From Lachnospiraceae bacterium (lineage in GTDB: Bacteria; Bacillota; Clostridia; Lachnospirales; Lachnospiraceae), in contig JAFLTB010000030.1 of NCBI GenBank assembly GCA_022510605.1, positions 1 through 32,137 on the forward strand: a stretch of DNA of 32,137 nt, in the 5' to 3' direction. Under the pieces are notes generated by a model, which was not told where the DNA came from, searched no databases, and saw only the letters and a program-made list of their open reading frames with translations. The position numbers were made by a program, and so were the translations under genes. Below are positions 21,372-29,815 of the stretch, in pieces (the stretch's first letter is position 1; each line of letters opens with the position of its first letter).

Positions 21372-22727
21372 ATGAACAGGAGCAAGTATCTATTATCCAT
21401 ATTACTCTGCGTCAGCATGATAGCAGGGCTGGCGGGCTGCGGTATACAAAATAATGCCGGAAATGCTTCGGCCAGCGGAGCGGGCATTGACGATTCGGAT
21501 TCAGTCACGGGCTCTGCTACAGAGGCGGAGGCGCAGCAGCCAGATTTTGACAGCCAGTACCAGTTTTGTAACGACTGGCATTTGTATACAAATGCGGAAA
21601 ACGGCTTTGAGCAAAGGAACTTAGAGGGAGAGAAACTGGCCGATTTTGCTTATCCAAGGACAGATGAAGAGGGCTATACTCGTGTATGCCTGGTCAACAA
21701 TCGGGAGATTTTTTACGAGGTCTTTACAGAAAAAACGGAGTGGGAGCTGTGGAGTATTCCTCTGGAGAAGGGGAGTCATCAGCCTCGGGTAGATAAGGCG
21801 GAAAAAGTGCTGCAGGAAAACTCGCTGTGGTGGGAGGATGACTATGGGATGTATGCGGATTCCCGGTATATCGCTTTTGTTCTTACAGGCTCAGATGATG
21901 AGAGATATGGACACCATGATGGGAGATATGTGGAATACGACAGACAGTCCGGCAAGAGAATTGACATTGATGACCTCCATAACAAGGAAGGGTATTATGG
22001 TCTGGCAAATGAAAGGATTATGTCGGACACCGTCTGGCTTTATAGCGATTTGAATGAATATCCGGATGGAAAAGTAGAGGAGGTCAAAGGCTGTACATAC
22101 CGGCATGTGGTGGGAAGCGGCGAGGTTGAGAGAATGGACCGTATCGGGTGTTGGGATGATATGCGCAGCTTTTACTCTGTGTATGCAGGGGAGTATATGT
22201 ATTACTATATGGGGTGCTATGAAAAAGCAGATCTCTACAGACTGGATACCCGCACAGGGAAACGGGAGAAATTTCTCACCTGGAAGCAGCTAAGGCAGAA
22301 TTGTGAGAAAGAAGGATTTAGCGGGTTTGATGGGATTTATGGCCTTATTGCCGCAGGGGGGCGGTTATATATAGATGCCTCTGTGGATGGATGGGATTCA
22401 AACGGGGATGGGAGTATTGATGAAAGGGATTTTTCCTGGGCTGCGTTCAGCTGCTCTTTAACAGATGCCGGGGACCTGACTTATGAAAAGAAATTGCAGG
22501 AGTTTATGCTGAATACGGGCAATGGTTTCCCTGAGGCGGAGGAAGTAGTGGATACAATGGCCTTTTTTCCTATGGACCCTATCGATATGACGAATTACGG
22601 ATATTGCTATCATCTGGACACCGGAGAATATAAAAAGGTGAAAAAAAGTGACCCGGAAAGATGGATTTGGTATTACAACAATGAGTTAGACCCGGAGGAA
22701 GAGAAGGATGGCGTATGGTGGTGGTAG
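21372..22727 (+). CDS. Lipoprotein paralogue, copy 2, with an EF-hand-like loop
   Basis: A 451-residue predicted lipoprotein: signal peptide, lipobox LAGC (Cys23), a low-complexity linker (NNAGNASASGAGIDDSDS), then the family body with YQFCNDWHLYTN, ELWSIPLEKGSHQPRVDKAE, YADSRYIAF, VEYDRQSGKRI, HVVGSGEVERMD, LYRLDTRTGKREK, AGGRLYI and YHLDTGEYKKVKKSDPERW. Unique to this copy is DSNGDGSIDERD (residues 342-353), a textbook EF-hand/dockerin calcium loop, inserted after GGRLYIDASVDGW. It starts 45 nt after copy 1. The protein should be anchored to the outer face of the membrane. Calcium binding is inference; the overall role is unknown. Confidence 0.8.
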   Translation: MNRSKYLLSILLCVSMIAGLAGCGIQNNAGNASASGAGIDDSDSVTGSATEAEAQQPDFDSQYQFCNDWHLYTNAENGFEQRNLEGEKLADFAYPRTDEEGYTRVCLVNNREIFYEVFTEKTEWELWSIPLEKGSHQPRVDKAEKVLQENSLWWEDDYGMYADSRYIAFVLTGSDDERYGHHDGRYVEYDRQSGKRIDIDDLHNKEGYYGLANERIMSDTVWLYSDLNEYPDGKVEEVKGCTYRHVVGSGEVERMDRIGCWDDMRSFYSVYAGEYMYYYMGCYEKADLYRLDTRTGKREKFLTWKQLRQNCEKEGFSGFDGIYGLIAAGGRLYIDASVDGWDSNGDGSIDERDFSWAAFSCSLTDAGDLTYEKKLQEFMLNTGNGFPEAEEVVDTMAFFPMDPIDMTNYGYCYHLDTGEYKKVKKSDPERWIWYYNNELDPEEEKDGVWWW

Positions 22728-22776
22728 CGGCGATGGCAGAAAAGAGCATGAAATATTCATACTGGGAGGGAAATTC

Positions 22777-24171
22777 ATGAAAAAGAGAAATTATATATTA
22801 TCCATATTACTTTGTATCAGTATAATAACAGGACTGGCAGGCTGCGGACTGAAAAATAATGCCGGAAATACATCGGCCAGCGGAGCGGGCATGGATGGTT
22901 CGGACTCCGTTACGGGTTCTGGTGTGGGAGAGGGTAAGGCAGCTGGCACTGGCACGAATCAATACCGTTACTGTAATGACTATCATTTATACACCCAGAA
23001 TGGAAAAGGAAATCTGGAGCAGAGGACTCTGGCAGGTGAGAAAATAGAAGAATTTGCCTGTGGGATATCCGGCGCTGATTCCTACTGGGAAAGGGTGTTG
23101 ATGTATGTAGATAATCAGGAAATTTTTTATATTATCCGAAACCAGGATGAGGATGGTAATCCAGATGAACTATGGAGTGTTCCGCTGGAGAAGGACAGCC
23201 ATCGCCCTTTGATGAAGAATGCGGAAAAGGTACTGGAAGCAGAAAAAGGAATGTCCCTTGACTATCTCTATGCGGATTCTTCTTATATTGCCTATTGTGA
23301 TTTAAATTATGCCTTTACGGAGTATGACAGGGTGAAGAAAAAAGAAATTGCGGTTGACAAAAAAACGACGGAGGAGGAAAATGAAAGGGAGTGGTACTCT
23401 ACCCCTGATGACTGGGATGAAAAATTTGACGATAGTGAATTGTCTGGTCCATGGAGCAGGACGATACTGCTAAGCCGGAATAATGTATCGAAGAATAAAG
23501 GGCCAGAGGGATTGTATGTCCACACAATAGGGAGTGGAAAAGTAGAGAAAATAGAGGATTTCTGGGACGATGATTATATTGACCCATATCCGGCAATGGC
23601 TCCCCAGGGCGATAAGATTGCATATCTTTCGGCAGGGGATTTTGCCAGAGGAGATGACAGAAGAGACGAACTGGAAAATCACCGGATTTGTATTTACGAT
23701 TGCAAAACCGGGAAAAAGAGGAAGCTTGCTTCCTGCAAAGAGATAAAACAGCTGATAGAGAGAGAAGGCTCTGCAGAACTTGAGTTTATACGCAATCTTT
23801 ATATAATGGGAAATCGTTTATACATGGAGCTGGATGTGGATATGGGAGAAGATATGTTTGGGATAGGCCAGGTAGTAAGCTGTCCGCTGGAAGGAGAAGG
23901 GGAACTGCGTTATGAAAAAGAGTTAAATCAGTTTCTGATGAAGCTGGAAAAACAAAAGGAAGCGGATGAATTAGGCGCTTATGTCTATGACATATTGGAA
24001 AATCGCTGTCTGCTTTATCTGGTATCGAATGTGGGGGACACAGAGAAATATTATATATGGGATTTTGAGACAGGAAAGGGTAAAAAACGGGAGGAGGCAG
24101 ATTCTGACTTTTATCTCAGTTACTATAATGCAAGAACATCGGAATTACTGTTTCCTTATCTTTATCAATAG
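22777..24171 (+). CDS. Lipoprotein paralogue, copy 3
   Basis: A 464-residue predicted lipoprotein: MKKRNYILS signal peptide, lipobox LAGC (Cys23), linker NNAGNTSASGAGMDGSDS, then YRYCNDYHLYTQ, DELWSVPLEKDSHRPLMKNA, YADSSYIAY, TEYDRVKKKEI, VHTIGSGKVEKIE, ICIYDCKTGKKRK, MGNRLYMELDV, VVSCPLEGEGELRYEKELNQ, ILENRCLLY and WDFETGKGKKREEAD. The ATG at 22777 follows GGGAGG by 7 nt; a longer frame from 22708 overlaps copy 2 and would hide the signal peptide. Its first 130 bases closely match copy 2, whereas the body is clearly diverged. Function unknown. Confidence 0.82.
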   Translation: MKKRNYILSILLCISIITGLAGCGLKNNAGNTSASGAGMDGSDSVTGSGVGEGKAAGTGTNQYRYCNDYHLYTQNGKGNLEQRTLAGEKIEEFACGISGADSYWERVLMYVDNQEIFYIIRNQDEDGNPDELWSVPLEKDSHRPLMKNAEKVLEAEKGMSLDYLYADSSYIAYCDLNYAFTEYDRVKKKEIAVDKKTTEEENEREWYSTPDDWDEKFDDSELSGPWSRTILLSRNNVSKNKGPEGLYVHTIGSGKVEKIEDFWDDDYIDPYPAMAPQGDKIAYLSAGDFARGDDRRDELENHRICIYDCKTGKKRKLASCKEIKQLIEREGSAELEFIRNLYIMGNRLYMELDVDMGEDMFGIGQVVSCPLEGEGELRYEKELNQFLMKLEKQKEADELGAYVYDILENRCLLYLVSNVGDTEKYYIWDFETGKGKKREEADSDFYLSYYNARTSELLFPYLYQ

Positions 24172-24206
24172 GATTTCTGCCGGGAATTTTATGAGGAGGA
24201 GAGAGG

Positions 24207-25601
24207 ATGAAAAAGCGAAACGGCGTATTAGCGTTCTTAATTTGCGCCAGTCTGTTGACAGGACTGGCGGGCTGTAATCCTCAGAATACCGCAGGAAATA
24301 CAGGGGAAAATGCCACAGGGGCAGGAGTGGCAGATACGGCCAGCGGGGCAGGAATCGACGATTCTGATTCGGCTGTGAGCAGGACGACGGAAGTCAGTAT
24401 GAATGATAGGTATCGTTTCTGTAACGACTATCATTTATACACCCATACGGAAAAGGGAACATTGGAACAGCGGAAGTTTACAGGGGAGAAGATGGAGGAA
24501 TTTTCTTATAGCGGGAATGAGAAAGAAAAGGACAAGTACATAGAACTTCTTGCCGTCACCAATGAAGAAATTTTCTACAATATAGCGGTAGAAGAGGAGA
24601 AATTTGAACTGCGGTGTATTCCTCTGGAGGAGGAAAGCCACCGTCCCCAGGTGGACAGAGCAGAGAAAGTGTTATCAGGCGATGACCTGCCGGAGCATTT
24701 TTTAGGTCTCTATGCGGATTCACGTTATATCGCCTACTTTACCAGAAGTGGTAAATTTGTGGAATATGACAGAGAACAAAAGAAAATGAAAACCGTAGAT
24801 GAAAAGAATCCGTCCAATGGATGGTGCAGTCCTTATAGTGCTGATACTGCGCCGCAGGGAGCCTGGGGGAGTACGATACTGCTGTCCCGGGATAAAACAG
24901 AGAATAAGGGCCATAGGGAAGGGCTTTACCTTCACGACATAGGGAGTGGAACAGTTACGAAGATAGACAAGACAAAATATTGGAAGAGGGCCGGCGGGGC
25001 ATTCGCTTCCCAGGGAGATTTGCTTGTTTTTTCCGGAAGAAATTATAATGGGCCGGAGCCGGGAGTGGCAGATGATTCTACGATATATATCTGTGATGTC
25101 CGGACAAAGGAAAAGCGGGTACTGGTAGCGGAAAAGCAGGTGGCAGCAGAATTACAGGAGCGGATGCCAGGTTTTTCCTTCTTCGTGTCAAAATTGGAAA
25201 TGGCAGGAAGCCGATTATATATTACGATGTATGGAAACGATGGAGACACCACCTGCAACCGGGTACTCAGTTGTCCCCTGACCGGAGAGGGGGAGGTCAC
25301 CTATGAGCAGGGACTGAACCAGTTTTTGGAGGTGGTAGAGAAAGAAGGGGATACGGTGGCTTATCTATGGACGTTCCTTGAGGACCGGTGCTTTATCTAC
25401 TATGAAGACGAGGATAAATATGTATATGAAGAGGAAAAGGCACTGACAGAGGAACAAAAGGAAGCGGACGAGATAAATGAATGGGCAGAATGGCCATGGG
25501 GTTATTATGATATTTACTCGTACCGCTTTGATACAGGAGAGGCTGTCAAACTGGAAAAAGAAAACCCGGAATTCTATGTTACCTTTTATAATTCAATCTG
25601 A
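24207..25601 (+). CDS. Lipoprotein paralogue, copy 4
   Basis: A 464-residue predicted lipoprotein: lipobox LAGC (Cys23), linker NTAGNTGENATGAGVADTAS extended with a second SGAGIDDSDS block like that of copy 2. The body has YRFCNDYHLYTH, EEIFYN, LRCIPLEEESHRPQVDRAEK, YADSRYIAYF, VEYDREQKKMK, LHDIGSGTVTKID, IYICDVRTKEKR, AGSRLYITM, VLSCPLTGEGEVTYEQGLNQ, LEDRCFIYYED and YRFDTGEAVKLEKENPEF. A Glu-rich insert (YVYEEEKALTEEQKEADEI) precedes the last strand. GGAGGAGAGAGG is directly upstream of the ATG; the gap from copy 3 is 35 nt. Function unknown. Confidence 0.82.
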   Translation: MKKRNGVLAFLICASLLTGLAGCNPQNTAGNTGENATGAGVADTASGAGIDDSDSAVSRTTEVSMNDRYRFCNDYHLYTHTEKGTLEQRKFTGEKMEEFSYSGNEKEKDKYIELLAVTNEEIFYNIAVEEEKFELRCIPLEEESHRPQVDRAEKVLSGDDLPEHFLGLYADSRYIAYFTRSGKFVEYDREQKKMKTVDEKNPSNGWCSPYSADTAPQGAWGSTILLSRDKTENKGHREGLYLHDIGSGTVTKIDKTKYWKRAGGAFASQGDLLVFSGRNYNGPEPGVADDSTIYICDVRTKEKRVLVAEKQVAAELQERMPGFSFFVSKLEMAGSRLYITMYGNDGDTTCNRVLSCPLTGEGEVTYEQGLNQFLEVVEKEGDTVAYLWTFLEDRCFIYYEDEDKYVYEEEKALTEEQKEADEINEWAEWPWGYYDIYSYRFDTGEAVKLEKENPEFYVTFYNSI

Positions 25602-25632
25602 CATGAAATTTTTGTAGAGAGAGGAGAAGAAA

Positions 25633-26985
25633 ATGAAAAAGAAAAGCCGTGTAATAGCCGCAGCCCTGGCTGTCAGTCTGGTTATCGGTCTGGCGGGCTG
25701 TAATACTCAGAATACCTCAGGAAGTAAAGAGGGCAGTGCCACAGAAAATGCCACCGGGGCAGGTGTTACAGATACTGCCAGCGGGGAAATAAATGACAAG
25801 TACCGCTTTTGCAACGACTATCATCTGTATAGCGAGACAGCGGATGGTTTTGTGCAGCGGGATTTTACCGGAGAGCAGATAGAAACATTCACCTATGAAA
25901 AGCCAGAGACGGGAAAGGACAGCTTTATAAGGCTGTTTGGCGTTACCAATGAGGAGATTTTCTATGTGGAAAAGGGAAAAAAGGAGGACAAACTCTGGTG
26001 CGCTCCTTTGGATAAGGACAGCCACCGCCCGCAGATGGCAGAGGCGGGAGAGGTGCTGTCGGAGGAGACAATTGATGTATCCGGCGGCCTTTATGCGGAT
26101 TCCCATTATATTGCCTTTTTCACGGTATTTATGAATAAACTGGTAGAATACGACAGGGAAAAAGGGAAGAAAATACCGGTGGATAATACATCATCAGATA
26201 CCACATACGGCCCGCCCTATGGTCCCTTTACCTATCAGAAGGATGCCTGGGAAGATACGGTATTGTTATCCAAAGACACAGATGACCCGGTTGTTTATCA
26301 GGAGGGAATTTATCTCCATACCATAGGGAGTGGAAGGGTTACGAAGCTGGAAGAGTATAGCAGGGTAAAGGGCCAGAGGGAAAGTGTTTACGTTGCCTCC
26401 CAGGGGGACGTTATTGCCGTCTGCGATAGTGATGGATATTATGGAGCGCCTGCCATATATGTCTATGATACCGGGACGGGAGAGAGACGTGAAATTGTTT
26501 CCAGAAAGAAATGGAAGAAAAAACTAAAAGAAAACTTTGACTCCGCCTGTATCATAACAGACTTATATATGGTGGGGGAGCGGCTTTATTTTCTGATACA
26601 GACCCTGGGGGAAGTGGATTATGGACAGTATTATATATGGAGTTGTCCATTGTCGGGTGAGGGAGGATTGAGGATGGAAAAGGAAAGGAATCAATTTCTG
26701 AGGAATCTGGAGAAGCAGGCGGGAGAAGACGCTTCGGCCAATATTCAGAATATTTTGAAAGACCGCATATATGCTTACACGTATGAAGAAAATGAAGAAG
26801 ATGAGGAAGATGAGGAAGATGAGGATGACTGGGAGGACGAAATCTGGGGAGTTGAAACCTGGGAAGCGGAAAATGGATGGCAGAATGGGGATAACGTCCA
26901 GTTTTATATGTATCGCACAGATACAGGCGAGGTTGTCAAACTGAATCCGGATGACCCGGAATTGGCCCTTGCGTTCATGAAATAG
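25633..26985 (+). CDS. Lipoprotein paralogue, copy 5, with acidic C-terminal tract
   Basis: A 450-residue predicted lipoprotein: lipobox LAGC (Cys23), linker NTSGSKEGSATENATGAG, then YRFCNDYHLYSE, EEIFYVE, KLWCAPLDKDSHRPQMAEAG, YADSHYIAFF, VEYDREKGKKIP, LHTIGSGRVTKLEE, IYVYDTGTGERRE, VGERLYFLI, WSCPLSGEGGLRMEKERNQF and YRTDTGEVVKLNPDDPEL. Near the C-terminus lies a run of Glu and Asp (nt about 26790-26845, YEENEEDEEDEEDEDD) that is absent from the other copies and could bind cations. The coding GAAGAT repeats there are prone to length change. It starts 31 nt after copy 4. Function unknown. Confidence 0.82.
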   Translation: MKKKSRVIAAALAVSLVIGLAGCNTQNTSGSKEGSATENATGAGVTDTASGEINDKYRFCNDYHLYSETADGFVQRDFTGEQIETFTYEKPETGKDSFIRLFGVTNEEIFYVEKGKKEDKLWCAPLDKDSHRPQMAEAGEVLSEETIDVSGGLYADSHYIAFFTVFMNKLVEYDREKGKKIPVDNTSSDTTYGPPYGPFTYQKDAWEDTVLLSKDTDDPVVYQEGIYLHTIGSGRVTKLEEYSRVKGQRESVYVASQGDVIAVCDSDGYYGAPAIYVYDTGTGERREIVSRKKWKKKLKENFDSACIITDLYMVGERLYFLIQTLGEVDYGQYYIWSCPLSGEGGLRMEKERNQFLRNLEKQAGEDASANIQNILKDRIYAYTYEENEEDEEDEEDEDDWEDEIWGVETWEAENGWQNGDNVQFYMYRTDTGEVVKLNPDDPELALAFMK

Positions 26986-27046
26986 GTAATATGTTACTTT
27001 TTTGTTTCTTTGCATTAGCATTGTGAAAAGGAAAAGGAGGAGGAAA

Positions 27047-28465
27047 ATGAAAAAAGCGATATTAGCGGTTGCGCTGGGAATCAGCATGATAGCCGGTTTG
27101 TCCGGCTGTGGCCTGACAAACACGGCAGGGGACAGTGCCAGTGAAACGGCTACGGGTGCAGTTGTCAGTGGCAGTGGAGTAGTCAGTGGCAGCGGAGTTG
27201 TCAGTGACAGTGCTGTCAGGGAAGAAACGGACACAGATACAGTCATCCGTGATTCCGCAGCCAAGAAAAACAAACAGGAAAGCAAGGTAAAAGTCAATGC
27301 TGCCAGCGCATATCGTTACTGCAATGATTGGCATCTGTATGAAAAAACGTTATTTAAAAGCGCCATCATACAAAAGACATTGACTGGGAAAGTGTTGCAA
27401 AAATATTCTGCCTCTGGCCGTTCCGGTGGAGGTCCAGCCAGTTTCCTTCAAGGAGAAGAGGTAGAACTGTGCTATGTCAATAATGAGGAACTTATTTTTT
27501 CAAACTATGATGTATGTGAACCGGATGAACTGTGGAGCATTCCCTTGAGTGGAAAGAACCATAGTCCAGAGCTGGATAAGGCAAAGCTGGTGCTGGAGGA
27601 GGAAGAGGCCTATATATGCCCGGATGATGTAATTTATGCCGACTCCCGTTATATTGTCTATAAAGTATTGACAGGCAGTGATACCACCAGTGTATATATG
27701 GAATTTGACCGCCAGCAGAACAAGAAAGTAAAGATTGATGCCGAGGGAAATGAATATGAATGGATAAGCTGGAGTGAAGATCAACTGGTGAAGCAGAAAA
27801 AAGTTTTGTTGTCCAGAATAACCGAATGGGATACTTCCTCTATGTATTCTTTCGACACGAAAGGGAGTAGTATATCAGAAGGCCTTTATGTACATACAAT
27901 AGGGAGTGGGGAAGTGACCAGGATTGAAGAGGACTATAATACAGAGGTTTCTTATATATGGTGGACGGTAGAGGGAGAGAACGTATATTATACAGGACTT
28001 GCCCGGAAACCCTCAAATGAGATAGACAATTCTATATATGTCTACAACTGTAGAACCGCTGAGAAACATACTCTTTTGCAGGGGGAGCAATTGGAGAATC
28101 TGTGTAGGGAAGTATTGCCAGGGGAAGAATATAAAAGGGCAGGTTTTCTTTATGTGGTAAATAATCGGTTGTATATTGAGTCAGGTGCTTTTATTGCCAG
28201 TTATCCATTAGAGGGACAGGGTACATTGAAGTACGAGAAGAAACTGGCACAACTTATAAATGCCCATAATTCAAATTATTATGTTGTGAAATATGTTAAA
28301 GACCGCTGTTTACTTCAATTTGATACTGATTCTGGAAGAAAGGCGAATGAGGCAATTATAGATTATTCTTATAATTTTAGCAGTGGTAAATTAAAAAAGG
28401 TGAAAAAGGGGACCTCTGAAGAAGCCTTGTGGTATTATGAGTATGATTTGGATATGTCTCAATAG
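27047..28465 (+). CDS. Lipoprotein paralogue, copy 6, with 18-bp repeats in the linker
   Basis: A 472-residue predicted lipoprotein: MKKAILAVALGISMIAG signal peptide, lipobox LSGC (Cys21), a linker with three 18-bp tandem units (27161-27214) coding VVSGSG repeats, then YRYCNDWHLYEK, PDELWSIPLSGKNHSPELDK, YADSRYIVYK, MEFDRQQNKKVK, VHTIGSGEVTRIEE, IYVYNCRTAEKH, VNNRLYIESG, IASYPLEGQGTLKYEKKLAQ and VKDRCLLQFD. Cys in the SCPLEG motif is replaced by Ser-Tyr. The ATG at 27047 follows AGGAGGAGG; the 27002 start lacks a site. It lies 61 nt after copy 5. Function unknown. Confidence 0.8.
   Translation: MKKAILAVALGISMIAGLSGCGLTNTAGDSASETATGAVVSGSGVVSGSGVVSDSAVREETDTDTVIRDSAAKKNKQESKVKVNAASAYRYCNDWHLYEKTLFKSAIIQKTLTGKVLQKYSASGRSGGGPASFLQGEEVELCYVNNEELIFSNYDVCEPDELWSIPLSGKNHSPELDKAKLVLEEEEAYICPDDVIYADSRYIVYKVLTGSDTTSVYMEFDRQQNKKVKIDAEGNEYEWISWSEDQLVKQKKVLLSRITEWDTSSMYSFDTKGSSISEGLYVHTIGSGEVTRIEEDYNTEVSYIWWTVEGENVYYTGLARKPSNEIDNSIYVYNCRTAEKHTLLQGEQLENLCREVLPGEEYKRAGFLYVVNNRLYIESGAFIASYPLEGQGTLKYEKKLAQLINAHNSNYYVVKYVKDRCLLQFDTDSGRKANEAIIDYSYNFSSGKLKKVKKGTSEEALWYYEYDLDMSQ
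27161..27214 (+). repeat. Three 18-bp tandem repeats in the copy 6 linker
   Basis: Units start at 27161, 27179 and 27197, each GTWGTCAGTGRCAGYG followed by two variable bases. They code Val-Val-Ser-Gly-Ser-Gly-type repeats just after the lipobox and can change in number by slippage without shifting the frame. Confidence 0.75.
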
Positions 28466-28504
28466 TGAAAGTGCCAAACCAATGGAATCAGAGGAGGCTT
28501 GAAA

Positions 28505-29794
28505 ATGAGAAAAGCGATATTAGCGGTTGCTCTGGGAATCAGCATGATAGCTGGTCCGTCCGGCTGTGACCTGGCAAACACGGCGGGGAACAGCACCAGT
28601 GGAACGGCTGTGTCTATGGGTGCGGCTACGGATGCAGGTGTCAGCGGGAGCGCCGTGAAGGAGCAAAATGTCTCGGGTGAAGCAGTGGAGAGGGAGGAGA
28701 GCCGGGAGCCCTATTGTAACAGTACGAACTACTATGTAGATAACGGATTACAGGGAATTGAACAGAAAACACGGGACGGAAAGCATGTTCGTACCATTGT
28801 TCTAAAGGAAGATGGCTATGTGGAATTAAGGTATGTGACAGACCGTGAAATTTTTTATACAGTAACCGGTAATTGGGACGAGCCGGTGCCGCTGTGGAGC
28901 ATTCCCATCGAAAAAACAGAAAATGGGGATGAACCGATGCTGGAAAAGGCAGAAAAGGTGCTGGTGGAAGAAGAGGATATGATTGATGGCGCCAATGAGG
29001 CCCTTCCAGGCGATGGAATCTTTTATGCAGATGAAAATTATATTGTGTATCAAAGTTATTATGATATACGGGTATATGACCGCAGGAATAAGAAATTTAT
29101 TTCACTGAAGGGAGAGCCCCGGGATAAAATGGGGGTGGCTAACAATGCCATCAGCATAGCGGACGCCATGTGTGACGGACGAATTTTTATCAGTACAAAA
29201 AGCAAGGGACTTTATCAATACAAGCTGGGGACCGATAAAGTCCTGCCGGTGGATAAAAAGGTCTATGGAGCGGCGTCGGTGATAACCTGCGACAAAAAAA
29301 ATACCGTGTATTACTGGCGGTGGGAGGATAAAAAGGACAGCGAAGAAAATCTGTGGGTTTATGACTGTGAAACCGGGAAGAGGCAAATTTACCTTTCCCA
29401 GGAAAAATGGCATAAGGCCTTTGTGGAGGCGGGGCTGCTCCCGGCGGACAGCAGGGTCAGCGATGTGGATGCCATCGGTGATTTGTATGAAGATGGAGGA
29501 CGGTTATATAATGTGGTGGGCAGAGAAGTATTTTCCTGTGATTTGGAGAAGGGCACGATACAATATGAAAGAGGGTTAAGCAATTGCCTGAAGGATAAGA
29601 ACAGGAATGGTGAAAAATATTCGGTTCTGACCATGATAGATGGCATATGTTTGCTGGAAAATAATCAAAAGGATTTCTGGTACTATGCCTGCTATGATTT
29701 TTCCAGAGAAAAGCAGCAGTGGCGGGAACTGGATAAGGATGCTCCCGAAAGGAAGTATTTAGGCTGGATAGGGGCCGAGGCCCGCATGGAATAG
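28505..29794 (+). CDS. Lipoprotein paralogue, copy 7, with altered lipobox
   Basis: A 429-residue member of the same family: signal peptide nearly identical at DNA level to copy 6, but the lipobox reads PSGC (Cys21) because TTG became CCG at the -3 position. The linker is NTAGNSTSGTAVSMGAATDA. The body has diverged: NSTNYYVDNGLQGIEQKTRD, DREIFYT, PLWSIPIEKTENGDEPMLEK, FYADENYIVYQ, IRVYDRRNKKFI, LWVYDCETGKRQ, DGGRLYNVV and FSCDLEKGTIQYERGLSNCL. The SHRPQ and HTIGSG motifs are lost. GAGGAGG lies 7 nt before the ATG at 28505. Lipid attachment may be impaired. Function unknown. Confidence 0.78.
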   Translation: MRKAILAVALGISMIAGPSGCDLANTAGNSTSGTAVSMGAATDAGVSGSAVKEQNVSGEAVEREESREPYCNSTNYYVDNGLQGIEQKTRDGKHVRTIVLKEDGYVELRYVTDREIFYTVTGNWDEPVPLWSIPIEKTENGDEPMLEKAEKVLVEEEDMIDGANEALPGDGIFYADENYIVYQSYYDIRVYDRRNKKFISLKGEPRDKMGVANNAISIADAMCDGRIFISTKSKGLYQYKLGTDKVLPVDKKVYGAASVITCDKKNTVYYWRWEDKKDSEENLWVYDCETGKRQIYLSQEKWHKAFVEAGLLPADSRVSDVDAIGDLYEDGGRLYNVVGREVFSCDLEKGTIQYERGLSNCLKDKNRNGEKYSVLTMIDGICLLENNQKDFWYYACYDFSREKQQWRELDKDAPERKYLGWIGAEARME

Positions 29795-29815
29795 ACAAGG
29801 AGGAGTGAAGAAAGG

